Of a DNA stretch of 64,000 nucleotides, positions 9,321 to 18,463 are shown one piece after another (the stretch's first letter is position 1; each line of letters starts with the position of its first letter). The translations under genes and the position numbers were made by a program. The DNA is from Serratia marcescens (GTDB taxonomy: Bacteria; Pseudomonadota; Gammaproteobacteria; Enterobacterales; Enterobacteriaceae). The stretch spans positions 3,348,001 through 3,412,000 of the forward strand of contig NZ_VFMJ01000001.1 in the NCBI RefSeq assembly GCF_006715005.1, written 5' to 3'. The notes beneath the pieces were generated by a model that did no database searches, was not told the origin of the DNA, and saw only the letters and a list, made by a program, of their open reading frames with translations.

Positions 9321-10787
9321 TCAGCGGCACACCACCGTGGCGTCACAGGCCGCCAGCGTCTCGACCAGGCGGTCCTCCAGCGCCTTCACCTCCGCGCCGG
9401 GCACCAGATAGTTGTTGCTGATGATGGCGAACGCCAGCGGCCGTCCGGTCGCCGAATCGACATAGCCGCTGAGCGACGAGACCCCGGTCATGGAGCCGCT
9501 CTTAGCGTGGGCGCGCCCGGCTGCCGCCGTCTTCACCATGCGGCTCTGCAGCGTACCGCCCACCAACAACCCCGGCTGGCCCGCGATGGGCAAGGCACGA
9601 TACCAGTCGGCAAACCACGGCTGTTTTCTGGCCGCCAACAGCAGCGTCGTCAGCTGCTGCGGCGTGATTTGGTTCATGCGCGACAGCCCGGAACCGTCTA
9701 CCTGACGGTATGCGCCGGCCTCGATGCCCTGGCTTTGCACAAACTGGCCGATCGCCTGCAGGCCGGCGGCCCAATCCCCCTTACCCTGCGTCTTGCGGCC
9801 CATCGCCTTGGTCAGTACCTCGCCGTAACCGTTATTGGACACTTTCAGGAAGGTGACGACCAGGCGGGAGAGCGGCGGCGAGGTTTTTTCGGTCAGCAGA
9901 CGAGCGCCCGCAGGCGTCACGCCCTCTTCCGCGTTGCCGCGCAGCGTGATGCCCTGCGCGCGCAGGGCATTTTGCAATAAGGCGCCGATCACGCGAACCG
10001 GTTGATCGACGGTGATCAATCGCGAGCGGGTCTCCGCCTGCGCGGCGATGGTGCCGCTGACCACGATCCGGTTGCTGCCCGGCTGGCGCTCGAACGTCAG
10101 TGCGGTGTCGCCGCCGGTGGTGGTGCGGTTGACCAGCGTCACCGCATCATTGGCGGGATAGACGCTCACCCGCCCTGGCGCACCAGCGCGGTTACCCGGC
10201 TGCACGTCCACCCGCACCACGTTGATATCGCCGCCGGGGGTAAAGGCGTAGTTCAGCGCCGAGATCGGCGCGGCGAAGGCGAAGGGTTCGTCGTCCCAGC
10301 TCCAGCCGGCGCCGAAGGGCGTTTGATCGAACGCGTTGGCGTCGAGGATCAGCCGCCCATGAATCTGGCGAATGCCGCGCTGCGCCAGCGTGGCGGCGAA
10401 GGTGTCGAGATCGTCAAGATGCAACGTCGGATCGCCGCTGCCCTGCAGATAGAGATCCCCCTGCAAGGTGTCGCCGCGCTGTTCACCGGTGGTCAGCAGC
10501 CGGGTTTCAAACCGGTAATCCGCCCCCAGCACGCCGAACGCCGCCAGAGAAGTGAACATCTTCATGTTGGAAGCCGGCGCCAGGCGCTGCTCCGCGTGCG
10601 CCTGATACAACACGGTACCGCTGTCGGCATCGCGCACCATCACGCCGCTCGACGCGCCAACCAGCGCCTTGTCTTGGCCGATGGCCGTCAACGCCTGGCT
10701 GAGCGTTTGCTCATGGCGTTGGCCGGATGACGAACACCCCGCCAGCGCCAGGATGGCGGGCAGCAGCCAGCCTGCGGTTTTCAACAT
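9321..10787 (-). CDS. dacB: PBP4-type D-Ala-D-Ala carboxypeptidase/endopeptidase, predicted lipoprotein
   Basis: This 488-residue S13-family (class C low-molecular-mass) penicillin-binding protein has the catalytic SxxK at Ser73-Lys76 (LAPASNMKMF), an SxN motif in KVSNNGYGE and the KSG triad in AHAKSGSMTG. The long insertion typical of PBP4 lies between SxxK and SxN. The N terminus ends in a lipobox (LALAGC, Cys18), so it should be membrane-anchored rather than freely periplasmic like E. coli DacB. The enzyme trims or cleaves peptidoglycan peptides. Its place between ybaK and ushA differs from the usual E. coli dacB site, so this may be a paralogue; the symbol names the family. The start has GGGAGATGAC before the ATG. 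Confidence 0.85.
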   Translation of the reverse strand: MLKTAGWLLPAILALAGCSSSGQRHEQTLSQALTAIGQDKALVGASSGVMVRDADSGTVLYQAHAEQRLAPASNMKMFTSLAAFGVLGADYRFETRLLTTGEQRGDTLQGDLYLQGSGDPTLHLDDLDTFAATLAQRGIRQIHGRLILDANAFDQTPFGAGWSWDDEPFAFAAPISALNYAFTPGGDINVVRVDVQPGNRAGAPGRVSVYPANDAVTLVNRTTTGGDTALTFERQPGSNRIVVSGTIAAQAETRSRLITVDQPVRVIGALLQNALRAQGITLRGNAEEGVTPAGARLLTEKTSPPLSRLVVTFLKVSNNGYGEVLTKAMGRKTQGKGDWAAGLQAIGQFVQSQGIEAGAYRQVDGSGLSRMNQITPQQLTTLLLAARKQPWFADWYRALPIAGQPGLLVGGTLQSRMVKTAAAGRAHAKSGSMTGVSSLSGYVDSATGRPLAFAIISNNYLVPGAEVKALEDRLVETLAACDATVVCR

Positions 10788-10938
10788 GTCATCTCCCTGC
10801 TTGCGTTATCAAAATCAAATTGTTGCTCAGGCTATCATTGGAAGGCGGCGGCGGCGACTTTTGCGTGCGTTTGAGGCAGGGTTTTCGGCGGGAAAACAGG
10901 CGGCCCGCCCATGGGGGAGCAGGCCGCTGCGGTGGCGA

Positions 10939-12591
10939 TTAGCGATAAACGATCTCGCCCTTCGGTTCGTAAGCCGCCGCATCCAGCGGCGAGTGTTTCT
11001 CGATATACTGCTTCAGCACCTCGGCATCGATAAAGCCGGTGTTGACGTAGCTCGGCAGCCCGTCCAGCTTCGGATAGCCGTCGCCGCCCAGCGCATTGAA
11101 GTTCAGCGTCGCCATGCGGTAGGTTTTATCCGCCTGCAGCGGCTGGCCGTTGATCTTCACCTCGCTGACGCCCTTGCCGTCCGCCACCAGGCTGACGTTG
11201 GCGAACTGGGCGTAGGCGCCGGAATCCGGCTTCATGTTGGCCACTACCGCCAGGTACTGCTCAACCTCGCTGCCTTTCATATCGACATGCACCAGGGTGT
11301 TGCCGAACGGCTGTACCTTGAGCACGTTTTTGTAGGTGATATCGCCGCTTTCAATGGAGTCACGCACCCCACCGCCGCTCATCACCGCAAAGTCGGCATC
11401 GGCGCGCTCCTTCTGCGCGGCCAACATCACCCGCGCCAGGTTGGTCTGCACGAAGCGTACCTTGCTGCGATCGCCCTCCAGCTTGCCGTTAACGCTGCCG
11501 ATCTTCACGCTCAGCTGCTCCTTGCCCTTCTCCTGGAACGGCGTCAGCAGTTTCATCATGGTCGGATCTTCCGCGATCTGCTGGGTGTAATACACTCGCT
11601 CGCTGGTGCCGTCCTCCTTCTCCACCTTCTTCTTCAGGTTCACCGGGATCAGCTGATAATGCACCAGCTTCAGCTCACCGTTGCGGAATTCGAAATCGGC
11701 GCGGCCCACGTACTTGCCCCATTCATGCGCCTGCACGATCCAGGTGCCGTTCTGGCGATCCGGCGAACACGGCGTGCCCGGCACATAGTCCACCTGCTTA
11801 CGGTTGTCGCCGGCCATGCACACCGGGTCCTGCGAGTGGCCGCCGACGATCATGTCGAGATACCCGGCCGGCAGGCTGCGCGCCATCTCCACGTCGCCCG
11901 GCGCGTTGGAGCCGTGTTCGCCGTTGTCATAGTGCCCCATGTGGGTAGCGGCGATGATCACGTCCGGCTTCTCGTCCTTGCGCAATTGCTCCACCACCCG
12001 CTTCGCCTCCGGCGCCGGCACGCGGAATTCAATGTCGGTAAAGTACTCCGGATTGCCCATTTTCGCGGTGTCGTCGGTCGTCAGGCCGATCACCGCAATC
12101 TTGATGCCCTGCTTGTCGAACAAGGCGTAAGGCTTGAACAGGCGCTGGCCAGTGCTTTTCTGATAGATGTTGGCGGACAGCAGCGGGAAGGTCGCCCATT
12201 TCTCCTGCTGGCGCAGTACGCTCAGCGGGTTATCGAATTCGTGGTTGCCGATCGCCATCGCGTCATAACCCACCAGGTTCATGCCACGGAAGTCCGGCTC
12301 GGCATCCTGCAGATCCGATTCCGGCACGCCGGTGTTGATATCGCCGCCGGACAACAGCAGCAGGCTGCCACCCTGCGCCGCCACTTCCTGGCGAATGCCG
12401 TCCACCAGCGTTTTCTGCGCGCCCAGGCCGTATTCGCCGTGATCGTTCTGCCAGAAGTGACCGTGATGATCGTTGGTGTGCAGAATGGTGATGGCGTAGG
12501 TCTTATCCTTTTCCCAGGCACTGGCGGCCCCCGACAGCAACGTCAGGGAAACGGCCAACGCGCATGCGGTGGTTTTCAGCGAAAAACGCAT
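10939..12591 (-). CDS. ushA: Periplasmic UDP-sugar hydrolase/5'-nucleotidase
   Basis: This 550-residue protein has a cleavable signal peptide (about residues 1-25, ending GAASA). The N-terminal metallophosphoesterase domain shows the metal ligands in ILHTNDHHGHF, GGDIN, GNHEFDN and GGHSQD. The C-terminal nucleotidase domain carries the substrate-stacking region with NFNALGGDGYPKL. UshA degrades UDP-sugars and nucleotides in the periplasm to salvage nucleosides. A GGAGATCCGCC ribosome site precedes the start. It is followed on the same strand by the PBP4 gene after about 150 bases. Confidence 0.96.
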   Translation of the reverse strand: MRFSLKTTACALAVSLTLLSGAASAWEKDKTYAITILHTNDHHGHFWQNDHGEYGLGAQKTLVDGIRQEVAAQGGSLLLLSGGDINTGVPESDLQDAEPDFRGMNLVGYDAMAIGNHEFDNPLSVLRQQEKWATFPLLSANIYQKSTGQRLFKPYALFDKQGIKIAVIGLTTDDTAKMGNPEYFTDIEFRVPAPEAKRVVEQLRKDEKPDVIIAATHMGHYDNGEHGSNAPGDVEMARSLPAGYLDMIVGGHSQDPVCMAGDNRKQVDYVPGTPCSPDRQNGTWIVQAHEWGKYVGRADFEFRNGELKLVHYQLIPVNLKKKVEKEDGTSERVYYTQQIAEDPTMMKLLTPFQEKGKEQLSVKIGSVNGKLEGDRSKVRFVQTNLARVMLAAQKERADADFAVMSGGGVRDSIESGDITYKNVLKVQPFGNTLVHVDMKGSEVEQYLAVVANMKPDSGAYAQFANVSLVADGKGVSEVKINGQPLQADKTYRMATLNFNALGGDGYPKLDGLPSYVNTGFIDAEVLKQYIEKHSPLDAAAYEPKGEIVYR

Positions 12592-12769
12592 GGCGGATCT
12601 CCGTGTATTAAATGGCTTTTATGATGAGGGCGAAATTGTAGCGCGAATTAATGACAGCTGATTTCAAATTTTTGCGATGTGAGTCTGATTATTTCAGATA
12701 TGGTAAAAATTGCGCGCCCTGCCTAAGATGTCATCTCTGTGCTCAACAACTTATCAGGCTAATAATAAT

Positions 12770-13990
12770 ATGACCGACAGTAGCCAAAGCGCGATGCCGC
12801 CCGCCAAGGGCAGCGCGGTGAAGGGAACCGCCTTCTCCATCCTCGGCGCCATCAGCGTGTCTCACCTGCTCAACGATATGATCCAATCGCTGATCCTGGC
12901 GATTTACCCGATCCTGCAAGCCGATTTTCACCTCAGCTTCGTGCAGATCGGCATGATTACCCTGACCTATCAGCTGACGGCCTCCCTGCTGCAGCCGCTG
13001 ATTGGCTATTACACCGATAAACATCCGCAGCCTTACTCGCTGCCGATCGGCATGGGCTTTACTCTGTCCGGCCTGCTGCTGCTGTCGGTGGCGAACACCT
13101 TCCCGCTGGTGCTGCTGGCGGCGGTGCTGGTGGGCACCGGCTCATCGGTGTTCCACCCGGAATCCTCGCGCGTGGCGCGCATGGCCTCCGGCGGGCGGCA
13201 CGGCCTGGCGCAGTCGCTGTTCCAGGTCGGCGGCAACTTCGGCAGCTCGCTCGGCCCGCTACTGGCCGCGCTGATCATCGCGCCTTACGGCAAGGGCAAC
13301 GTCGCCTGGTTCACGCTGGCGGCGCTGCTGGCGATCGTGGTGTTGCTGCAGGTCAGCAAATGGTATCAACATCAGCATCGGGCAACTAAAGGGCTGCCGA
13401 AAAGCCCTTCGGTGTTGAAACCGCTGCCAAAACGTACCGTAGCCTACTCGCTGGGCATTCTGCTGGTGCTGATTTTCTCCAAATACTTCTATCTGGCCAG
13501 CATCAGCAGCTATTACACCTTTTATCTGATACATAAGTTCGGCGTTTCGGTGCAGAATGCGCAGATTCACCTGTTCGCCTTCCTGTTCGCAGTGGCGGCC
13601 GGAACCATTATCGGCGGGCCTCTTGGCGACAAAATAGGGCGTAAATATGTTATTTGGGGCTCCATCCTCGGCGCCGCACCCTTCACGCTTATTTTACCCT
13701 ATGCATCCCTGTACTGGACCGGCATTTTGACGGTGATCATCGGGGTTATTCTCGCCTCGGCGTTCTCCGCCATTCTGGTCTACGCACAGGAGCTGATCCC
13801 CGGAAAAGTCGGCATGGTTTCCGGTTTATTCTTCGGTTTTGCTTTCGGTATGGGCGGATTAGGTGCGGCAGTTCTTGGTTATGTTGCCGATTTGACCAGT
13901 ATCGAGCTGGTCTACCAAATCTGTGCTTTCCTGCCGCTGATCGGCATTATCACTGCGCTACTGCCCAATATGGAGCATAAAGCGCAATAA
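12770..13990 (+). CDS. fsr: Fosmidomycin resistance MFS transporter
   Basis: This protein has 406 residues from the ATG at 12770, the same length I recall for E. coli Fsr. It has about 12 membrane helices of the major facilitator fold, with conserved stretches SVSHLLNDMIQSLILAIYP, SSVFHPESSRVARMASGG and GDKIGRKYVIWGSILG (the loop motif). It exports drugs such as fosmidomycin across the inner membrane. A longer frame opens at 12710, but its first 20 residues are not family-like. The 12770 start has only a weak ribosome site, so the N terminus is slightly uncertain. Confidence 0.92.
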   Translation: MTDSSQSAMPPAKGSAVKGTAFSILGAISVSHLLNDMIQSLILAIYPILQADFHLSFVQIGMITLTYQLTASLLQPLIGYYTDKHPQPYSLPIGMGFTLSGLLLLSVANTFPLVLLAAVLVGTGSSVFHPESSRVARMASGGRHGLAQSLFQVGGNFGSSLGPLLAALIIAPYGKGNVAWFTLAALLAIVVLLQVSKWYQHQHRATKGLPKSPSVLKPLPKRTVAYSLGILLVLIFSKYFYLASISSYYTFYLIHKFGVSVQNAQIHLFAFLFAVAAGTIIGGPLGDKIGRKYVIWGSILGAAPFTLILPYASLYWTGILTVIIGVILASAFSAILVYAQELIPGKVGMVSGLFFGFAFGMGGLGAAVLGYVADLTSIELVYQICAFLPLIGIITALLPNMEHKAQ

Positions 13991-14002
13991 CCCCGCTGAA
14001 TG

Positions 14003-14030
14003 CCCGGATGAAATCATTTATTCATCCGGG
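14003..14030 (+). terminator. Probable terminator after fsr
   Basis: Perfect ten-base arms CCCGGATGAA and TTCATCCGGG enclose an eight-base loop 13 bases after the fsr stop. The T-tract is poor, so efficiency is uncertain. Confidence 0.55.
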
Positions 14031-14235
14031 TTATCCCACGGATAAACCAATGTTATTTGGCTTATCTGACACAAAATCTCCTCATTGCCGCGCCTTAAGT
14101 GAAATCCTCTGCTTTTTTACAAAAAAGGCCAAATTAGCCAAGCAAGCCGCGAACAAATGCAATAAACTAAATGTATCTTTTCGTAACTTTGTTGCGTTTC
14201 TCCCGTGCCGCGATGCATAGCCAGAAGGAGTATGG

Positions 14236-15927
14236 ATGCATAATTCAACACCGCTCATCACCACCATCGTCGGAGGGTTAGTACTCGCCTTCCTCCTCGG
14301 CATGCTGGCGAACCGCCTGCGCATCTCCCCTCTGGTGGGGTATCTGGCCGCAGGGGTGCTCGCCGGCCCGTTCACCCCCGGTTTCGTCGCCGATACTTCA
14401 CTGGCGCCGGAACTGGCGGAAATCGGCGTTATCCTGTTGATGTTCGGTGTTGGCCTGCACTTCTCTTTGAAAGACCTCCTCGCAGTAAAATCTATCGCCA
14501 TACCCGGCGCCGTGGCGCAGATAGCCGTCGCGACCCTGCTCGGCATGGGGCTGTCCAAGCTGCTCGGCTGGGATCTGATCTCCGGGCTGGTGTTCGGCCT
14601 CTGTCTCTCCACCGCCAGCACCGTAGTGTTATTGCGCGCGCTGGAGGAACGGCAGCTGATCGACAGCCAGCGCGGGCAAATCGCCATCGGCTGGCTGATC
14701 GTCGAAGATTTGGCGATGGTGCTGACGCTGGTGTTACTGCCGGCCTTCGGCAACATGCTGGGCAACAACAACGCCAGCAGCGGCCAGTTGCTGATGGAGC
14801 TGGCGCTGACCATCGGTAAAGTCATCGCCTTCATCGCGTTGATGATCGTGGTCGGCCGCCGTCTGGTGCCGTGGATCCTGTCGAAAACCGCCAGCACCGG
14901 CTCGCGCGAACTGTTCACCCTGGCGGTATTGGCGCTGGCGCTCGGTATCGCCTACGGTGCGGTGAAACTGTTCGACGTCTCCTTCGCCCTGGGCGCCTTC
15001 TTCGCCGGCATGGTGCTGAACGAGTCCGAACTGAGCCACCGCGCGGCGCACGACACCCTGCCGCTGCGCGACGCGTTCGCGGTGCTGTTCTTCGTCTCGG
15101 TCGGCATGCTGTTCGATCCGATGATCGTGATTAACGAACCGCTGGCGGTGCTGGCGACGCTGGCAATCATCGTGTTCGGCAAATCCGCCGCCGCGTTCCT
15201 GCTGGTGAAAATGTTCGGCCACTCCAAGCGTACCGCGCTGACCATCTCCGCCAGCCTGGCGCAGATCGGCGAATTCGCCTTTATTCTGGCGGGCCTCGGC
15301 ATCACGCTCGGCATGATGTCGGAACACGGTCGCAATCTGGTGCTGGCAGGCGCGATCCTGTCGATCATGCTCAACCCGCTGTTGTTCACCCTGCTGGAGC
15401 GCTATCTGGCCAAGACCGAAACCATCGAAGAGCAAATCCTCGAAGAGGCGGTGGAAGAAGAAAAGCAGATCCCGGTAGAAATGTGCAACCATGCGCTGGT
15501 GGTCGGCTATGGCCGCGTCGGCAGCCTGCTGGGCGGCAAACTGGCCGAGGCGGGCATCCCGCTGGTGGTGATCGAAAACTCCCGCCCGCGGGTGGAAGCG
15601 CTGCGCGAGCAAGGCATCAAGACGGTGCTGGGCAACGCCGCCAATGCGGAAGTGATGGACCTGGCGCGGCTCGACTGCGCGCGTTGGCTGCTGCTGACCA
15701 TCCCCAACGGCTATGAGGCCGGCGAGATCGTCGCCTCGGCGCGCGCCAAGCGGCCGAACATCGAAATCATCGCCCGCGCCCACTACGACGACGAAGTGGC
15801 CTACATCACCGATCGCGGCGCCAATCAGGTGGTGATGGGCGAACGGGAGATCGCCAACAGCATGCTGAACATCCTGCAGCTGGACACCCTGAGCGAAGAA
15901 GAAAAAATGGGCGGCTGCCCGATCTGA
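14236..15927 (+). CDS. ybaL: YbaL, CPA2-family K+/H+ or Na+/H+ antiporter with RCK domain
   Basis: This 563-residue inner-membrane protein has 12-13 helices of the CPA2 exchanger fold in residues 1-390 (GILLMFGVGLHFSLKDLL-type and SLAQIGEFAFILAGLG blocks). A cytoplasmic TrkA-N/RCK nucleotide-binding domain follows, with HALVVGYGRVGSLLGGKLAEAG and a downstream LGNAANAEVMDLA. It is closest to YbaL (KefB/RosB-like), a proposed cation/proton antiporter. AAGGAG lies five bases before the ATG at 14236. An overlapping ATG at 14232 is out of frame. Confidence 0.9.
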   Translation: MHNSTPLITTIVGGLVLAFLLGMLANRLRISPLVGYLAAGVLAGPFTPGFVADTSLAPELAEIGVILLMFGVGLHFSLKDLLAVKSIAIPGAVAQIAVATLLGMGLSKLLGWDLISGLVFGLCLSTASTVVLLRALEERQLIDSQRGQIAIGWLIVEDLAMVLTLVLLPAFGNMLGNNNASSGQLLMELALTIGKVIAFIALMIVVGRRLVPWILSKTASTGSRELFTLAVLALALGIAYGAVKLFDVSFALGAFFAGMVLNESELSHRAAHDTLPLRDAFAVLFFVSVGMLFDPMIVINEPLAVLATLAIIVFGKSAAAFLLVKMFGHSKRTALTISASLAQIGEFAFILAGLGITLGMMSEHGRNLVLAGAILSIMLNPLLFTLLERYLAKTETIEEQILEEAVEEEKQIPVEMCNHALVVGYGRVGSLLGGKLAEAGIPLVVIENSRPRVEALREQGIKTVLGNAANAEVMDLARLDCARWLLLTIPNGYEAGEIVASARAKRPNIEIIARAHYDDEVAYITDRGANQVVMGEREIANSMLNILQLDTLSEEEKMGGCPI

Positions 15928-15947
15928 AACGCCACGCGCGCATAAAA

Positions 15948-15972
15948 AAAGGTCCGGCATTGCCGGACCTTT
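15948..15972. terminator. Bidirectional terminator between ybaL and gsk
   Basis: Arms AAAGGTCCGGC and GCCGGACCTTT enclose a three-base loop. An A-tract upstream and a T-rich tract downstream make it usable by both convergent genes. Confidence 0.85.
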
Positions 15973-15986
15973 TCTTTTTCAGCGGG

Positions 15987-17291
15987 TTAACGCTCCCAGT
16001 AAGCCTCTTCCAGGCTGTCTTCGCGCTCCGGCAGGCCGCGAGTGAGTCGTGGCGAATGCTGGTTCAACACCTGGTAGCTGACGCGGTTGGCGTATTTGCA
16101 CACCTGCGCCAATGAGGAGTATGTCAGGTAACTGCGCACGTGCTTGCTGGAATTCGGCACGTTGTGGCGGTGATAGCCGTTGGCGGCGATATCGTGCAGC
16201 AACGCCGACAGCGCGCCGTCGCCGGCGCCGTTGGTGTTCATGATCCTCTCGGGGCCGCCCATATAAGGCGCGATGTGCGAATAAACGCGCAGCGGATGTT
16301 CACAGTGCTCGCGGCGCATAGCGCGGCTGAACTCGTAGCGGTTGAACTCGGCGATATGCCCCGGCAGCAGCGGATGCTGGGTCTGACGCTTGTTGGCTTC
16401 TTCGGTGTAGCCCGCCATATACAGGCCGCTCGGCCCGGCGGTGCACAGCACCAGATCCACCCACTCCAGCGCCATATCCGAGGCGGTCAACGGGTCGCTC
16501 AGCCCGGTCAGCTCCAACGCTTCGTCTTCGTTCATCGCCAGAATCGTCACGTTTTCCTTCAGGAAATCGCGCCACCACTGCGGGTTGTCAGCGATCACGT
16601 ACTTGGTGCCCAACGTCAACACCACCGGCACGTCGTGTTTTTTGGCGTATTCGATCGCCTGCAGGGTAGCGGCCTTCATCGGCTCCCCTTCCTTGCAACG
16701 CACCAGATAAGAGCTCAGCACCAGCGCCGATGCGCCGGCGATCACCTCTTCAGGAATGCTTTCCGGGCGCAGCTGGTTCATCTGGCCAGGGTTGATGGCG
16801 AAGGTGCGCTCACCGCTTTCACCGATCAGCGTGAAACAGCGGCCGATGGCGCCGTCTACGCCCTGCAGATAGTTAAGATCGGTACGGCTGGAGGTATTGC
16901 ACAGATAACGGTAGGCATAGCTGCCGATTTTCACGTTGCTGCACATCACGCCGAGCAGCACTGAGCGATCGTCCGCCAGCACCGAATAGTTGTGCATGGT
17001 ATTGCCGATGGTGCCGCCGGCGAATTGATGGGTGACCAGGTTGTTTTCATTCAGTTCCTGATACAGCGCCTCGGCGACGTCGTCTTCGATCACCAGAGAG
17101 TGGCCCAGGCTCAGGCCATAGCGCTGGACAAAAGCGTCGTCCACTTTCGCCTCGATATCCACCAGCGTCTGATCGATGCCGACGATATACGAGGTGCTGA
17201 TTTCACTTTCGGGCTGGGCCTGCTGCAGAAGCGGATCGCGGGCGCTCACCGGGAAATAGTGTTTGGACTTGCGTTTACCAGGAAATTTCAT
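15987..17291 (-). CDS. gsk: Inosine-guanosine kinase
   Basis: This 434-residue PfkB/ribokinase-family protein begins MKFPGKRKSKHYFPVSARDPL, typical of Gsk. Substrate-binding GGTIGNTMHNYSVLADDRS and the C-terminal catalytic motif NTNGAGDGALSALLHD (an NTxGAGD signature with the base Asp) are present. It phosphorylates inosine and guanosine in purine salvage. It follows hemH on the same strand, as in E. coli, but the E. coli aes gene is missing from the interval. Confidence 0.96.
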   Translation of the reverse strand: MKFPGKRKSKHYFPVSARDPLLQQAQPESEISTSYIVGIDQTLVDIEAKVDDAFVQRYGLSLGHSLVIEDDVAEALYQELNENNLVTHQFAGGTIGNTMHNYSVLADDRSVLLGVMCSNVKIGSYAYRYLCNTSSRTDLNYLQGVDGAIGRCFTLIGESGERTFAINPGQMNQLRPESIPEEVIAGASALVLSSYLVRCKEGEPMKAATLQAIEYAKKHDVPVVLTLGTKYVIADNPQWWRDFLKENVTILAMNEDEALELTGLSDPLTASDMALEWVDLVLCTAGPSGLYMAGYTEEANKRQTQHPLLPGHIAEFNRYEFSRAMRREHCEHPLRVYSHIAPYMGGPERIMNTNGAGDGALSALLHDIAANGYHRHNVPNSSKHVRSYLTYSSLAQVCKYANRVSYQVLNQHSPRLTRGLPEREDSLEEAYWER

Positions 17292-17381
17292 GTGATTGGC
17301 GGTGGTGACGGTTTAACAAGCGGAGAATGTTAACACATCCCCGCCCGATCACGATGCATCTAATAGACAGATTATGGATGA

Positions 17382-18344
17382 TTACAGACGCTGCGCCACC
17401 AGCTGCTGCATCATATCGATATGCGCCGGCTCGTCGTTCAACGCCGAGATGTATTCAAACTTCTCGCCGCCGGCCTTGAGGAAGATCTCGCGGTTCTGTT
17501 CTTTGATCTCTTCCAGCGTTTCCAGGCAGTCCGCCGAGAAACCGGGGCAAATCAGCTGAATGTGCTTCACGCCCTGCGCCGGCAGCCCCTTCAGGGTCTC
17601 ATCGGTGTACGGCGTCAGCCACGGCTCGCGGCCGAAGCGCGATTGGTACGTCATCATCACGCGCTCCGGCGCCAGCGGCAGCGTGGCGCTCAGCGCACGC
17701 AGCGTATCTTCGCAGCGCTGCGGGTAGTCATCGCCCAGGCGCGCATAGCGTTTGGGGATGCCGTGGAACGACAACACCAGCCGATCCGGCTGGCCGTGCT
17801 CGGCGAACGAGCGCTCCACGCTTTGCTGCAGCGCGGCGATATAGGCCGGGTGTTCGGCGTAATCGCGGATGAAGGCCACCGACGGCAAGCGGCGATAGCC
17901 TTTCAGCACTCGGGCTACGCCATCCCATACCGCCGCGCTGGTGGAACAGGAGTATTGCGGGTAGAGCGGCAGCACCACCAGGTTGGTCACACCTTGCGCC
18001 AGCAGCTTGTCGATGGCTTCAGCCAAACTTGGCGAGCCGTAGCTCATTCCCAGCTCCACCGGCGTATTCGGCATGCGCGCCGCCAGCGCCCGCTGTTGGC
18101 GGCGGCTGTATACCAGCAGCGGCGAGCCTTCTTCCATCCACACCGACTGATAGAGCTTCGCCACGCGCGGCGAGCGGATCGGCAGGATCGCGCCGTTGAG
18201 GATCGGCCACCAGATCAGCGGCGCCGTGTCGACCACGCGATCGTCACTGAGGAATTCCTTCAGATAGCGTTTGACCGCCGACGAGGTCGGCGCATCTGGT
18301 GTGCCCAGGTTCACCAGCAATACGCCGTGTTTCTCTTGCTTCAT
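17382..18344 (-). CDS. hemH: Ferrochelatase
   Basis: This protein has 320 residues when started at the ATG at 18342-18344 ([19 protein letters not shown]), the length of the E. coli enzyme. Active-site blocks [11 protein letters not shown] (catalytic His) and [15 protein letters not shown] (conserved acidic residues) are present. It inserts Fe2+ into protoporphyrin IX at the membrane surface to finish protohaem. The in-frame extension up to 18407 adds 21 unrelated residues; GAGGGGAACTGAG is a good ribosome site for the shorter form. In E. coli hemH follows adk directly; here three genes separate them. Confidence 0.96.
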   Translation of the reverse strand: MKQEKHGVLLVNLGTPDAPTSSAVKRYLKEFLSDDRVVDTAPLIWWPILNGAILPIRSPRVAKLYQSVWMEEGSPLLVYSRRQQRALAARMPNTPVELGMSYGSPSLAEAIDKLLAQGVTNLVVLPLYPQYSCSTSAAVWDGVARVLKGYRRLPSVAFIRDYAEHPAYIAALQQSVERSFAEHGQPDRLVLSFHGIPKRYARLGDDYPQRCEDTLRALSATLPLAPERVMMTYQSRFGREPWLTPYTDETLKGLPAQGVKHIQLICPGFSADCLETLEEIKEQNREIFLKAGGEKFEYISALNDEPAHIDMMQQLVAQRL

Positions 18345-18463
18345 CTCAGTTCCCCTCATTTCCTTTCCGGCCGGCATTCCGTTCTGGGTCGGGATGTCAG
18401 CAGCCATTAATGCCGGCTATTGTAACGGAAAAGTCCTGCATCGAAACCGATAACAGCAACAGG

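Noticed and set aside
10669..12624. 651-codon plus-strand frame
   Set aside because: It lies antisense to ushA and the PBP4 gene, both unmistakable. The translation is an Arg/His/Gln-rich shadow.
14082..14918. 278-codon minus-strand frame
   Set aside because: Overlaps the fsr-ybaL gap and the start of ybaL antisense. Serine/proline-rich shadow without motifs.
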